Source: Streptomyces sp. CA-210063 (GTDB lineage: Bacteria; Actinomycetota; Actinomycetes; Streptomycetales; Streptomycetaceae). From it: 64,000 nt of DNA. Shown one piece after another: positions 49,145-57,822 of the stretch (positions are counted from its first letter, which is position 1; the number at the start of each line of letters is the position of its first letter). The stretch covers positions 3,348,001 to 3,412,000 of the forward strand of contig NZ_CP102512.1 in assembly GCF_024612015.1 (NCBI RefSeq), written 5' to 3'. The translations under genes and the position numbers were made by a program. The notes below the pieces were generated by a model. The model was not told the origin of the DNA and did no database searches. It saw only the letters and a program-made list of their open reading frames with translations.

Positions 49145-49215
49145 GCGCGCCCCTCAAGGGGCGCGGAGCTGTATCGACTTTGCGGCTCCGCCGCGTGGGC
49201 GCGACCAGCCGAAAC
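49145..49215 (+). repeat. Dispersed intergenic repeat (CTGTATCG type)
   Basis: AAGGGGCGCGGAGCTGTATC, then GCGGCTCCGCCGCG and GGGCGCGACCAGCC. A related copy lies at 15383-15440 behind sigH. Confidence 0.65.
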
Positions 49216-49288
49216 GGACGCGCAGACAAAAGCGGACCCGAGTTCCCCGGCTCAACCCAGCGGAGCGAACCCCCACTAAAGTGGCCCC

Positions 49289-50620
49289 ATGGCCCTGAAC
49301 GCACAGCCCGCCCTCTGGCCCGCCCCCCACGCGAGCGGAGCCGTCGACGCGACGGTCCACGTCCCGGGGTCCAAGTCGGTCACCAACCGCGCCCTGGTGC
49401 TCGCCGCCCTCGCGAGCGAGCCCGGCTGGCTGCGCCGCCCCCTCCGCTCCCGCGACACCCTCCTGATGGCGGCGGCGCTGCGCGCGATGGGCGTCGGTAT
49501 CGAGGAGACCGTGTCGTCGAGCTCCTCCGTCGCGGGCGGCTCCGGCGAGGCCTGGCGCGTCCTGCCCACCGGCCTGCACGGCCCGGCCACCGTCGACGTC
49601 GGCAACGCCGGCACGGTCATGCGCTTCCTCCCCCCGGTCGCCGCCCTCGCCGACGGCCCCATCCGCTTCGACGGCGACCCTCGGTCGTACGAGCGTCCCC
49701 TGAACGGCGTCATCGACGCCCTGCGCGTTCTCGGCGCCCGGATCGACGACGACGGCAGGGGCGCGCTCCCGCTGACCGTGCACGGCGGCGGCGCCCTGGA
49801 CGGCGGCCCGGTGGCGATCGACGCGTCGTCGTCCTCGCAGTTCGTGTCGGCGCTGCTGCTGTCCGCCCCGCGCTTCAACCAGGGCGTCGAGGTCCGCCAC
49901 ACCGGCTCGACGCTCCCCTCCATGCCGCACATCCGGATGACCGTCGACATGCTGCGCTCGGTCGGCGCGCAGGTGGACACCCCCGAGTCGGGCGGCGAGC
50001 CGAACGTCTGGCGGGTCACGCCGGGTGCCCTGCTCGGCCGCGACCTGACGATCGAGCCGGATCTGTCGAACGCCCAGCCCTTCCTGGCCGCGGCCCTGGT
50101 GACCGGCGGCAAGGTCGTCATCCCCGACTGGCCCGCGCGCACCACCCAGCCCGGTGACCAGCTCCGCGAGATCTTCACGGAGATGGGCGGCATCTGCGAA
50201 CTGACCGAGTACGGACTGGTCTTCACCGGTTCGGGCTCGATCCACGGCATCGACGTGGACCTGAGCGAGGTCGGCGAGCTGACCCCGGGCATCGCGGCCG
50301 TCGCCGCCCTCGCCGACTCCCCCTCGACCCTGCGCGGCGTCGCCCACCTCCGCCTCCACGAGACGGACCGCCTGGCCGCGCTCACCAAGGAGATCAACGA
50401 ACTCGGCGGCGACATCACCGAGACCGCCGACGGCCTCCACATCCGCCCACGCCCGCTGCACGGCGGTGTCTTCCACACCTACGACGACCACCGCATGGCC
50501 ACGGCCGGTGCGATCATCGGCCTGGCGGTGGAAGGCGTGCGGATCGAGAACGTGGCGACGACGGCCAAGACCCTGCCGGACTTCCCCGACCTGTGGACCG
50601 GGATGCTCGGGAAGAACTGA
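49289..50620 (+). CDS. aroA: 3-phosphoshikimate 1-carboxyvinyltransferase (EPSP synthase)
   Basis: A 443-residue enzyme that joins shikimate-3-phosphate with phosphoenolpyruvate in aromatic amino-acid synthesis. Motifs: [17 protein letters not shown] near residue 25, [16 protein letters not shown] near 105, the substrate-binding [11 protein letters not shown] near 178, [19 protein letters not shown] near 352, and [11 protein letters not shown] near 394. It is followed after 16 bp by rsgA, an order conserved in actinomycetes. Confidence 0.97.
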   Translation: MALNAQPALWPAPHASGAVDATVHVPGSKSVTNRALVLAALASEPGWLRRPLRSRDTLLMAAALRAMGVGIEETVSSSSSVAGGSGEAWRVLPTGLHGPATVDVGNAGTVMRFLPPVAALADGPIRFDGDPRSYERPLNGVIDALRVLGARIDDDGRGALPLTVHGGGALDGGPVAIDASSSSQFVSALLLSAPRFNQGVEVRHTGSTLPSMPHIRMTVDMLRSVGAQVDTPESGGEPNVWRVTPGALLGRDLTIEPDLSNAQPFLAAALVTGGKVVIPDWPARTTQPGDQLREIFTEMGGICELTEYGLVFTGSGSIHGIDVDLSEVGELTPGIAAVAALADSPSTLRGVAHLRLHETDRLAALTKEINELGGDITETADGLHIRPRPLHGGVFHTYDDHRMATAGAIIGLAVEGVRIENVATTAKTLPDFPDLWTGMLGKN

Positions 50621-50636
50621 CGGGCGGACCGGGATC

Positions 50637-51650
50637 ATGCGCCGTTACGGCAAGCACACCGACGAGGACGACATCCGCAGCCGCCCGAACCGCAAGGGCA
50701 ACCGTCCCCGGACGAACATCCGCCCGAAGCACGAGGACGCCGCCGAGGGCATGGTCCTCACCGTCGACCGGGGCCGGCTGACCTGCCTCGTCGAGGACCG
50801 GGTCATCCTGGCGATGAAGGCCCGCGAACTGGGCCGCAAGGCGGCCGTCGTCGGCGACCAGGTCGCCCTCGTCGGTGACCTCTCCGGCAACAAGGACACC
50901 CTCGCCCGGATCGTCCGCATCGCCGACCGTACGTCGGTACTGCGCCGCACGGCCGACGACGACGACCCGTACGAGCGCGTCGTCGTCGCCAACGCCGACC
51001 AGCTCGCCATCGTCACCGCCCTCGCCGACCCCGAGCCCCGTCCCCGCCTCATCGACCGCTGCCTGGTCGCGGCCTACGACGCTGGCCTCACCCCCCTGCT
51101 GGTCATGACGAAGTCGGATCTGGCCTCCCCCGACAAACTCCTGGAGCTGTACGGCCACCTGGACATCCCCCACGTGGTGACGAGCCGCCAGGAACTGGAG
51201 TCGGGCGACGCCGTCGGCCGCGTACGCGAACACCTCGACGGCAAGGTCACGGCGTTCGTCGGCCACTCGGGTGTCGGCAAGACCACCCTGGTCAACGCGC
51301 TGGTCCCGGAGGACCTCCGCCGTTCGACCGGCCATGTGAACGCGGTGACGGGCCGCGGCCGGCACACCACGACCTCGGCGCTCGCGCTTCCCCTGGCGGA
51401 CTCGGACGGCGGCTGGGTGGTGGACACCCCGGGCGTACGGTCGTTCGGGCTGGCCCACATCGATCCCTCCCGGGTCATCAACGCCTTCCCGGACCTGGTG
51501 CCGGGCACGGAGGGCTGTCCGCGTGCGTGCAGTCACGACGAGAAGGACTGCGCGCTGGACCAGTGGGTGGCGGACGGGCACGCGGACCCGGCCCGCCTTT
51601 ACTCTCTGCGCAGGCTGCTCGCGACGCGCGAACGGCGGGAAGGCGACTGA
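50637..51650 (+). CDS. rsgA: Ribosome small-subunit GTPase RsgA
   Basis: A 337-residue circularly permuted GTPase for 30S maturation. N-terminal OB-fold (about 30-115), then the G-motifs in permuted order: MTKSD (G4) near 155, GHSGVGKTT (G1) near 205, DTPG (G3) near 265; and the zinc knuckle CPRACSHDEKDCAL near 295. ATG 50637 starts the family-typical MRRYGKHTDEDD. It forms an operon with aroA. Confidence 0.95.
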   Translation: MRRYGKHTDEDDIRSRPNRKGNRPRTNIRPKHEDAAEGMVLTVDRGRLTCLVEDRVILAMKARELGRKAAVVGDQVALVGDLSGNKDTLARIVRIADRTSVLRRTADDDDPYERVVVANADQLAIVTALADPEPRPRLIDRCLVAAYDAGLTPLLVMTKSDLASPDKLLELYGHLDIPHVVTSRQELESGDAVGRVREHLDGKVTAFVGHSGVGKTTLVNALVPEDLRRSTGHVNAVTGRGRHTTTSALALPLADSDGGWVVDTPGVRSFGLAHIDPSRVINAFPDLVPGTEGCPRACSHDEKDCALDQWVADGHADPARLYSLRRLLATRERREGD

Positions 51651-51769
51651 CCTCCGCGTTGTTTGCGCCCCTCTCCACCCGGTAAGTGCATAATCGCACC
51701 AAGTCGGATCCAGACCAGATGAGATCACCCGAAGCGGTCACGGAACGTGGGGACACGGGAGGACGGGAC

Positions 51770-52093
51770 ATGGCGTGGCTGCTGGTTGTCGTGGCGGGGC
51801 TTCTGGAGACCGGGTTCGCCGTATGTCTGAAGCTCTCGCACGGCTTCACCAGACTCTGGCCGACGGTCGCGTTCTGCGTCTTCGCGCTCGGCAGCTTCGG
51901 CCTGCTGACCCTGTCCCTGAAGAAACTCGACGTCGGCCCCGCCTACGCCGTCTGGACGGGCATCGGCGCGGCCGGCACCGCGATCTACGGGATGATCTTC
52001 CTCGGGGACGTCGTGTCGACCCTGAAGATCGTCTCGATCACCCTGGTGATCGTGGGGGTAGTGGGGCTGCAACTGTCGGGCTCGGCACACTAG
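51770..52093 (+). CDS. Small multidrug resistance (SMR) family transporter
   Basis: A 107-residue four-helix membrane protein. The essential Glu is in helix 1 (VVAGLLETGFAVCLKLS, Glu 13), and GPAYAVWTGIGAAGTAIYG is the family signature around residues 57-75. It may export cationic biocides (EmrE type) or guanidinium (Gdx type); the sequence KLSHGFTRLWP slightly favours the Gdx/SugE group. I see no guanidine riboswitch in the leader. A TetR-type gene faces it tail-to-tail 13 bp away. Confidence 0.92.
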   Translation: MAWLLVVVAGLLETGFAVCLKLSHGFTRLWPTVAFCVFALGSFGLLTLSLKKLDVGPAYAVWTGIGAAGTAIYGMIFLGDVVSTLKIVSITLVIVGVVGLQLSGSAH

Positions 52094-52106
52094 TTCGCAC
52101 CCCCGG

Positions 52107-52727
52107 CTACTGGTTGAGGGGCCGGCTGAGCTGACGGGGCAGTGCGGCCCGCACGAGATCCGTGACCCCGCCCTCGCCCGGGGGCGCGGCCACGCAGGAC
52201 AGGGCGAGCCGGACGGCGAGTTCACAGGAACGGGCCAGCTCCCCGGTGTCCGACTTGGGGGTGCCGGGCGCGGACAGCACGGCGACGGCCCGCTCGCGCA
52301 CCAGGGCCACGAAGTCCGTGGGCGCGGGCAGCGGCCCGTCCGCGCGGCGCTGCGCGGGCACCACGGAGGACGAGGGCACCGCCGAGAGCGTCGGGGAGGG
52401 CAGGCGCTCGCTCCAGCAGCCGGTGAGCATGGCTCGAACGAGTGCGTTGTTCCGGGAGGCCGCCACGGTCCACTCGGCGGTCGCGGCCAGCCGGTCCCGG
52501 GTGTCCGCCGGGGTGGCCAGCGCCCGTTCGACGCCCGCCAGATAGCCGTCCGCTTCCCTCCGCACCAGGGCCCTGGCGAGCCCGTCCTTGCTGCCGAACT
52601 CGTTGTACAGCGTCTGACGTGACACTCCGGCCACCGCCGCCACATCCACCATGCGCACGGCGGACCACGGCCGGCGCACCAGCGCCGTGTAAGCGGCGTC
52701 CAACAAGGATTCCCGCGCTGCAGGCAT
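52107..52727 (-). CDS. TetR-family transcriptional regulator
   Basis: A 206-residue regulator with an N-terminal helix-turn-helix (SLLDAAYTALVRRPWSAVRM, then VDVAAVAGVSRQTLYNEFGS) and a helical ligand domain interrupted by a Pro/Ser-rich loop (LPSPTLSAVPSSSVVPAQRR). ATG 52727 has the AGGGAGG ribosome site at good spacing; 52730 is another possibility. It is convergent with the SMR gene, so control of that pump is likely but not direct from arrangement. Confidence 0.9.
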   Translation of the reverse strand: MPAARESLLDAAYTALVRRPWSAVRMVDVAAVAGVSRQTLYNEFGSKDGLARALVRREADGYLAGVERALATPADTRDRLAATAEWTVAASRNNALVRAMLTGCWSERLPSPTLSAVPSSSVVPAQRRADGPLPAPTDFVALVRERAVAVLSAPGTPKSDTGELARSCELAVRLALSCVAAPPGEGGVTDLVRAALPRQLSRPLNQ

Positions 52728-52740
52728 CATCGCCTCCCTA

Positions 52741-53188
52741 AGAGCGAGCGGGCGGCTCTGGCCCTCAGATTTGACGCGCATCAAGTCACTGTCAAGGGTT
52801 CGCGGCGGCCCCAAGGGGCGCACACAAGCCAACGTGCGCGGCCCCCTCCAACTCCACGTGGCACAGGGCAGCCACCCCACCAGGAACGGCACCCGCCCAC
52901 CAGCACACACGTTCCCCCTACGGGCATCCGTGCCGCAGGCTCGATGTTCACCCACGCCGCCGAACGACGCTCGCACGCCCGTACCGCCCGCGACCATGCC
53001 GCCGAGCGGCGCTCGTCTGTTCGTGCTGCGGGCAGTCGTGCCGCTGGGGCGGCACGGGTGGGCGCAGGCGGCACCCCGTAAGCGCCGGGCTGCGCACCTG
53101 CCCCCGCCCAGCCTCAACCGCCGGGCACCCCCACCGACCCCAGGCCCCCTGTAGCCCCGTACCGACCTCGGCAGATACCGTTCACAAC
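52741..53188. other. Gene-free stretch with a dispersed repeat
   Basis: 448 bp without a credible gene. The part 53027-53127 (TGCGGGCAGTCGTGCCGCTG, later GTAAGCGCCGGGCTGCGCAC and CCCCGCCCAGCC) is a copy of a repeat that recurs at 63577-63690. Confidence 0.65.
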
Positions 53189-53989
53189 ATGGCCGACTAC
53201 CTCGACGACCTCCGCTTCGCCCACGTCCTCGCGGACGCCGCCGACGCGACCACCATGGCCCGCTTCAAGGCCCTCGACCTGAAGGTCGAGACGAAGCCGG
53301 ACATGACCCCGGTGAGCGAGGCCGACAAGGCCGCCGAAGAACTGATCCGCGGCCAACTCCAGCGCGCCCGCCCCCGAGACGCGATCCTCGGCGAGGAGTA
53401 CGGCATCGAGGGCACAGGCCCCCGCCGCTGGGTCATCGACCCGATCGACGGCACCAAGAACTACGTCCGCGGCGTCCCCGTCTGGGCCACCCTGATCTCC
53501 CTGATGGAGGCGGCCGAGGGCGGCTACCAGCCCGTCGTCGGCGTGGTCTCCGCCCCCGCCCTGGGCCGCCGCTGGTGGGCCGCGAAGGGCCACGGCGCCT
53601 TCACCGGCCGCAGCCTCAGCTCGGCCTCCCGCCTGCGCGTCTCCCACGTCGCCGAGCTCTCGGACGCCTCCTTCGCGTACTCCTCCCTCGGCGGCTGGGA
53701 GGAACGCGGCAGCCTGGACGGCTTCCTGGACCTGACCCGCGAGGTATGGCGCACCCGCGCGTACGGCGACTTCTGGCCATACATGATGGTCGCCGAGGGC
53801 TCGGTGGACATCTGCGCCGAACCCGAGCTCTCCCTCTGGGACATGGCCGCCAACGCGATCATCGTCACCGAGGCGGGCGGCAGTTTCACCGGGCTCGACG
53901 GCCGCCCCGGCCCGCACAGCGGCAACGCGGCGGCCTCGAACGGCCTGCTCCACGACGAACTGCTGGGATACCTGAACGAGCGTTACTGA
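53189..53989 (+). CDS. hisN: Histidinol-phosphatase HisN (inositol-monophosphatase fold)
   Basis: A 266-residue Mg-dependent phosphatase of the IMPase family. Metal ligands: Glu pair in ILGEEYG near residue 68, DPIDGTKNY near 86 and [15 protein letters not shown] near 216. The orthologue in S. coelicolor acts as the histidinol-phosphate phosphatase of histidine synthesis, although its gene is away from the his cluster, as here. A TACCGT element lies 10 bp before the ATG. Confidence 0.92.
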   Translation: MADYLDDLRFAHVLADAADATTMARFKALDLKVETKPDMTPVSEADKAAEELIRGQLQRARPRDAILGEEYGIEGTGPRRWVIDPIDGTKNYVRGVPVWATLISLMEAAEGGYQPVVGVVSAPALGRRWWAAKGHGAFTGRSLSSASRLRVSHVAELSDASFAYSSLGGWEERGSLDGFLDLTREVWRTRAYGDFWPYMMVAEGSVDICAEPELSLWDMAANAIIVTEAGGSFTGLDGRPGPHSGNAAASNGLLHDELLGYLNERY

Positions 53990-54189
53990 ACCGCTCCCGC
54001 CGATGCGTACGGGACCCCCGAGTGATCCCGGGGCGCCCCGAACTGACCACGCACGCCCCCTTGTTGACCTCCGCTTTACCTGCCACATTGAGAGTCCCTC
54101 ACTTGTGAACTTGTGCAGTGCTCAAGAGGCGCCCCGGCGCCGGGCCTGAACCAACTGTCACCGGGATTCCCCAGGAGGTGGCTAACTCC

Positions 54190-54582
54190 ATGCTCGTCCG
54201 CGACGCCATGAGCACAGTGGTCCTCACCATCGGCCCCGATCACACCCTCCGCCAGGCCGCCGCCCTGATGTCGGCACGCCGGATCGGCGCGGCCGTGGTC
54301 CTCGACCCGGACGCCGGCGGACTCGGCATCCTGACCGAACGCGACGTCCTCAACTCCGTAGGCCTGGGCCAGAGCCCCGACGCCGAGCGGGCCCACGCCC
54401 ACACCACCACCGACGTGGTGTTCGCCGCACCGTCCTGGACCCTGGAGGAGGCGGCCCGCGCCATGGCCCACGGCGGTTTCCGCCACCTGATCGTCCTCGA
54501 CCAAGGCGCCCCCATCGGCATCGTCTCGGTCCGCGACATCATCCGCTGCTGGGCCCCGGCCCGACAGCACGTGCCGGCATAG
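54190..54582 (+). CDS. Two-CBS-domain protein
   Basis: A 130-residue protein made of a pair of CBS domains (MLVRDAMSTVVLTIGPDHTL, GGLGILTERDVLNSV; TTTDVVFAAPSWTLEEAARA, GIVSVRDIIRC). Such Bateman modules bind adenosyl ligands. Stand-alone forms act through partners that are not evident here. ATG 54190 follows CCAGGAGGTGG; the frame before is non-coding in look. Confidence 0.92.
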   Translation: MLVRDAMSTVVLTIGPDHTLRQAAALMSARRIGAAVVLDPDAGGLGILTERDVLNSVGLGQSPDAERAHAHTTTDVVFAAPSWTLEEAARAMAHGGFRHLIVLDQGAPIGIVSVRDIIRCWAPARQHVPA

Positions 54583-54651
54583 CGCGAACGGGCCGGGAAC
54601 CTCGTACGAGATCCCGGCCCGCTTCATCGACCAAGCTGGAGCCATTCCCAC

Positions 54652-54668
54652 CTTGGATAAAATCCAAG
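54652..54668. promoter_or_regulatory. Palindromic CatR-type operator
   Basis: CTTGGATAAAATCCAAG, a perfect 7-3-7 palindrome, lies 65 bp before the catR start in an AT-rich patch that stands out from its surroundings. It fits an autoregulatory Fur-family site. Confidence 0.82.
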
Positions 54669-54733
54669 TCGAGCCAGGCTCTAAAATCACACCTGATCGG
54701 GATCTGTTCCGCTCGGCTGTTAGGCTGGCCGGT

Positions 54734-55150
54734 ATGAGTGACCTTCTGGAGCGGCTGCGCGGACGCGGATGGCGTATGACCGCGCAGCGGCGCGTCGTGG
54801 CCGAGGTCCTCGACGGCGAACACGTCCATCTGACGGCCGACGAGGTGCACGCGCGCGCTGTCGCCAAGCTGCCCGAGATCTCCCGGGCGACCGTCTACAA
54901 CACCCTGGGCGAGCTGGTCTCCCTCGGCGAGGTGCTCGAGGTCGCCACGGACAAGCGCGCCAAGCGGTACGACCCCAACGCGCACCGCCCGCACCACCAC
55001 CTGGTCTGCGCCCAGTGCGGCACCATCCGCGACGTCCACCCCACGGGCAACCCCCTCGCCGACCTCCCCACCTCGGAGCGCTTCGGCTTCACCGTCTCGA
55101 ACGTAGAGGTCACCTACCGAGGCGTCTGCCCGAACTGCACGACGGCATAG
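54734..55150 (+). CDS. catR: CatR, peroxide-responsive Fur-family repressor
   Basis: A 138-residue Fur-family protein. Winged helix (residues 1-82), regulatory-metal site HRPHHHLVC (84-92), and structural zinc cysteines C92-x2-C95 and C132-x2-C135. The pattern is PerR-like; its S. coelicolor orthologue CatR represses the major catalase gene catA and itself and is inactivated by H2O2. No catalase gene lies beside it here. A strong hairpin ends the gene. Confidence 0.93.
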   Translation: MSDLLERLRGRGWRMTAQRRVVAEVLDGEHVHLTADEVHARAVAKLPEISRATVYNTLGELVSLGEVLEVATDKRAKRYDPNAHRPHHHLVCAQCGTIRDVHPTGNPLADLPTSERFGFTVSNVEVTYRGVCPNCTTA

Positions 55151-55171
55151 CCCAGCCCCACCAACACGACG

Positions 55172-55201
55172 AAGCCCCCGGCGACCAACCGCCGGGGGCT
55201 T
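55172..55201 (+). terminator. catR terminator
   Basis: AAGCCCCCGGCG (55172-55183), 6-base loop, CGCCGGGGGCTT (55190-55201): a 12-bp perfect stem 21 bp after the catR stop. Confidence 0.9.
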
Positions 55202-55240
55202 TCCGCCGACCACCCTCACCACCGCACTGCAGCGAAACAC

Positions 55241-55275
55241 CGAGGGCCCGGAACCTTGTCGGTCCCGGGCCCTCG
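55241..55275 (-). terminator. Hairpin behind the first initiator tRNA gene
   Basis: CGAGGGCCCGGAACC (55241-55255) pairs with GGTCCCGGGCCCTCG (55261-55275) with one mismatch; it lies 9 bp beyond the tRNA 3' end on the minus strand. Confidence 0.85.
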
Positions 55276-55283
55276 GCCTTCAG

Positions 55284-55357
55284 TAGCGGGGACAGGATTT
55301 GAACCTGCGACCTCTGGGTTATGAGCCCAGCGAGCTACCGAGCTGCTCCACCCCGCG
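55284..55357 (-). tRNA. Initiator tRNA-fMet (CAT), copy 1
   Basis: A 74-base cloverleaf on the minus strand: acceptor CGCGGGG pairing with CCCCGC, anticodon arm TGGGCTCATAACCCA with anticodon CAT and three G-C pairs below the loop, T-arm with GGTTCAAATCC. The unpaired first base (C1 against U72) and the GGG/CCC anticodon stem mark it as the initiator, not the elongator, Met tRNA. CCA is not encoded. Confidence 0.96.
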
Positions 55358-55472
55358 TCGATGAACTGAACACTACGTCACCGCCACCGACCAGCGCAAA
55401 TCCGTTCCCCCAGCACCGGCCGCCGGGCGCCAAGGAACCCCGGCCCGCACAGCAAACCCCCGTCACGAACGC

Positions 55473-57524
55473 CTACGCCGACAGCTCGTCCCGCAACGCA
55501 TCCCGCAACCGCGCCGCCCGCTCCGCAACCTCCGCCGGCCCGAGCGCGACGGCCCGATCGGCCCACCGCTTCCCCTCCACCAGCTCCCCCCGACGCGCGT
55601 AGACGAGGGCAAGCCGCAACGCCGCCCGCCCATGCCCCGCATCAGCGGCCCGGGCCCACCACAACGCGGCCTCCGGCTCACTCCCCTCCCGAGCGAGCAG
55701 CAGCCCCAGATTGAACGCCCCGTTCCGCGACCCGGACTCGGCCGCGACCCGGTACCACCGCGCGGCCTCGACCACGTCACCCCGCCCCGCGGCCAGCATC
55801 CCGACCCGCACCTGCGCCCGCCGATGCCCCTGGGACGCGGCCCTCTCGTACCACTCCTCGCACTCGTTCTTCTCCCGCACCGGTTCCCCCAGCTCGTGCG
55901 CGGGCGCGGGCGGCCGGCGCGCGTCGAGCACGGCGGCCAACCGGTACGCGGCCTCCGCGCTGCCCCCGCCGGCGGCACACCGCAGATGCCGCTCGGCGGC
56001 CCGCTCGTCCCCGTCCCGCAGCCGCGCGATGGCGACCTGGAGCGCCGCCTCGGTGTGCCCGGCGGCGGCCGCCCGCTCGTACCAGACGAGCGCCTTCACG
56101 TCGTCGCCCCGCCCGGCGAACAGGATGCCCAGGTTGAACGCGGCGTCCACGCTCCCGGCCTCCGCGGCCTTGGAGAACCACGGCTCGGCCCCGGACGCGT
56201 CGCCGACCTGGAGCAACAGGATGGCCAGCGCGTTCGCCGCCTCCCGGTGCCCGGCGTACGCGGCCCGCCGGTACCACTGCTCGGCCTGCGCGGTCCGCCC
56301 CTGCTCGGCGCAGAGCAGCCCGAGGTTGTACGCGCCGTTGACGTCACCGGCGTCCATCGCGGCCCGGTACCACCGCTCGGCGGTCTGCGTCTCGCCGCGC
56401 TCGGCGTGCAGCGCGCCCAGCGCGTTCGCCGCGTTGCCGTCGCCGTCCTGGGCGGCCCTTAGCCACCACACAGCCGCGCTCTCGGTGTCGCCCGCGTCCC
56501 GCAGCAGGAACCCGAGCGCGCACGCGGCACGCGGCTCGCCGTCCTTGGCGGAGGTCAGGTACCAACGCCCGGCCTCCTTGAGCTCCCCGCGCCGCTCCAG
56601 GATCGCCCCGAGGTGCAGCGCGGCCCGCCGGTGCCCACGCGCGGCGGACTGGCGGTACCACTGCTCCGCCTCCGCGGCGGTGGCCCCGACACCGTTGTCA
56701 GCTCCGGGCTCCCCCGCCCGTACGGCGGCGGCGCGGCCGTCACGTACGACGGGACGGCCCTCACGGGCGGCCTCACGGCTCGCGCTCCCGATCTCGAACG
56801 CCGCGCGTGCGATTCTGCGGCCCTCGCGCGCGGCCGCGCGCTCCTCCTGCTCCGCGCGCTGGTCGAGTGTCCGCGCGAGCCGGTACGCGGCCTCGCGGTG
56901 CCCGCGCTCGGCGGCGACCCGCATCCACTGCTCGGCGGCGGCGTCACTACGGTGCTCCAGCAGGTCGGCGAGGGCGTACGCACCGAGGGCGTGCCCCTGC
57001 TCGGCGGACTGGCGCAGCCAGTACTCGGCGGCCGGTTCGTCGCCGCGCTCGCGGTGGTGCCGTCCGAGCGCGTGAGCGGCCGCGGCGGAACCGGCGACAG
57101 CCGCGATCCGCCACCAGTTGGCGGCCTCGTCGGCGTACCCACGCTGGTGCAGCAGGACACCCAGGTTGTTGGCGGCCGCGCGGTCCCCGGCGGCGGTGGC
57201 ACCCCGCAGATAGGGCTCGGCTCCGTCGAGGTCGCCGCGGCGCAGCAGCATGGCTCCGAGGACACTCATCGCCTCGGCGTCACCGGCCTCGGCGGCGAGC
57301 CGCTGACGCGCCTCCTCGGCGGCGTCACCCGTCTCGTCCTCGTCCGCGGCCTGCGCGGATTCGGCCGGCGACAGCGCACGGCCGACGGCCGCCCCGGACT
57401 CGACGGTCAGCACGGAATCGGCCGACGACCCGGCCTCGGCGGGCACCACAAAGTCGGCAGGCAGCGCAATGTCGGCAGGCTGCGCAAACCGCCCGGTCTC
57501 CAACAGAGTTGCCTTGTCCCCCAT
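55473..57524 (-). CDS. Sel1/TPR-repeat protein
   Basis: A 683-residue protein. After an acidic, Ala/Ser-rich N-terminus (about 80 residues) it consists of about fifteen repeats of ~36 residues of the Sel1-like/TPR type (pattern AxxAGDxxAxxxLGxLLxxRG, e.g. GDTESAAVWWLRAAQDGDGN). Such solenoids bind other proteins. ATG 57524 (MGDKATLL) or ATG 57533 may be the start. It lies between two identical initiator tRNA genes. Partner unknown. Confidence 0.87.
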   Translation of the reverse strand: MGDKATLLETGRFAQPADIALPADFVVPAEAGSSADSVLTVESGAAVGRALSPAESAQAADEDETGDAAEEARQRLAAEAGDAEAMSVLGAMLLRRGDLDGAEPYLRGATAAGDRAAANNLGVLLHQRGYADEAANWWRIAAVAGSAAAAHALGRHHRERGDEPAAEYWLRQSAEQGHALGAYALADLLEHRSDAAAEQWMRVAAERGHREAAYRLARTLDQRAEQEERAAAREGRRIARAAFEIGSASREAAREGRPVVRDGRAAAVRAGEPGADNGVGATAAEAEQWYRQSAARGHRRAALHLGAILERRGELKEAGRWYLTSAKDGEPRAACALGFLLRDAGDTESAAVWWLRAAQDGDGNAANALGALHAERGETQTAERWYRAAMDAGDVNGAYNLGLLCAEQGRTAQAEQWYRRAAYAGHREAANALAILLLQVGDASGAEPWFSKAAEAGSVDAAFNLGILFAGRGDDVKALVWYERAAAAGHTEAALQVAIARLRDGDERAAERHLRCAAGGGSAEAAYRLAAVLDARRPPAPAHELGEPVREKNECEEWYERAASQGHRRAQVRVGMLAAGRGDVVEAARWYRVAAESGSRNGAFNLGLLLAREGSEPEAALWWARAADAGHGRAALRLALVYARRGELVEGKRWADRAVALGPAEVAERAARLRDALRDELSA

Positions 57525-57662
57525 AACGTCCATCGTCGCACCACCTGCAACCTGGGTACACCTGGTATACCGCAGCCATTGAGGTCACTACAGCGTTTTG
57601 TCGACATGCCCACAGAGCGACAAGTCAAACACAGATTTCTTCAGCTGCGCCCGCAACACGTC

Positions 57663-57696
57663 GAAGGCCCGGATCCTTTGGAGGATCCGGGCCTTC
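57663..57696 (-). terminator. Hairpin behind the second initiator tRNA gene
   Basis: GAAGGCCCGGATCC (57663-57676), 6-base loop, GGATCCGGGCCTTC (57683-57696), perfect 14-bp stem, 9 bp past the tRNA end on the minus strand. Confidence 0.88.
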
Positions 57697-57704
57697 AACT
57701 TCAG

Positions 57705-57778
57705 TAGCGGGGACAGGATTTGAACCTGCGACCTCTGGGTTATGAGCCCAGCGAGCTACCGAGCTGCTCCACCCCGCG
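57705..57778 (-). tRNA. Initiator tRNA-fMet (CAT), copy 2
   Basis: Identical in all 74 bases to the gene at 55284-55357, and in the same orientation; five bases beyond the 3' end are also shared. Each copy has its own, different, terminator hairpin. Two initiator genes increase supply of the start tRNA. Confidence 0.96.
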
Positions 57779-57822
57779 CCGTTGTGTTGCAACCGTACCA
57801 CGGTGCGGAGTGGAGCTTTGCA

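Noticed and set aside
51651..51769. Guanidine riboswitch before the SMR gene
   Set aside because: I looked for conserved ACGR/GGG loops of known classes and found no convincing structure in 119 bp.
55284..55357. Elongator tRNA-Met
   Set aside because: The C1-U72 mismatch and the three consecutive G-C pairs in the anticodon stem identify the initiator type.
55284..57778. Integrated element bounded by tRNA repeats
   Set aside because: The repeats are complete tRNA genes, and no integrase, excisionase or phage gene lies between them; only a Sel1-repeat gene.
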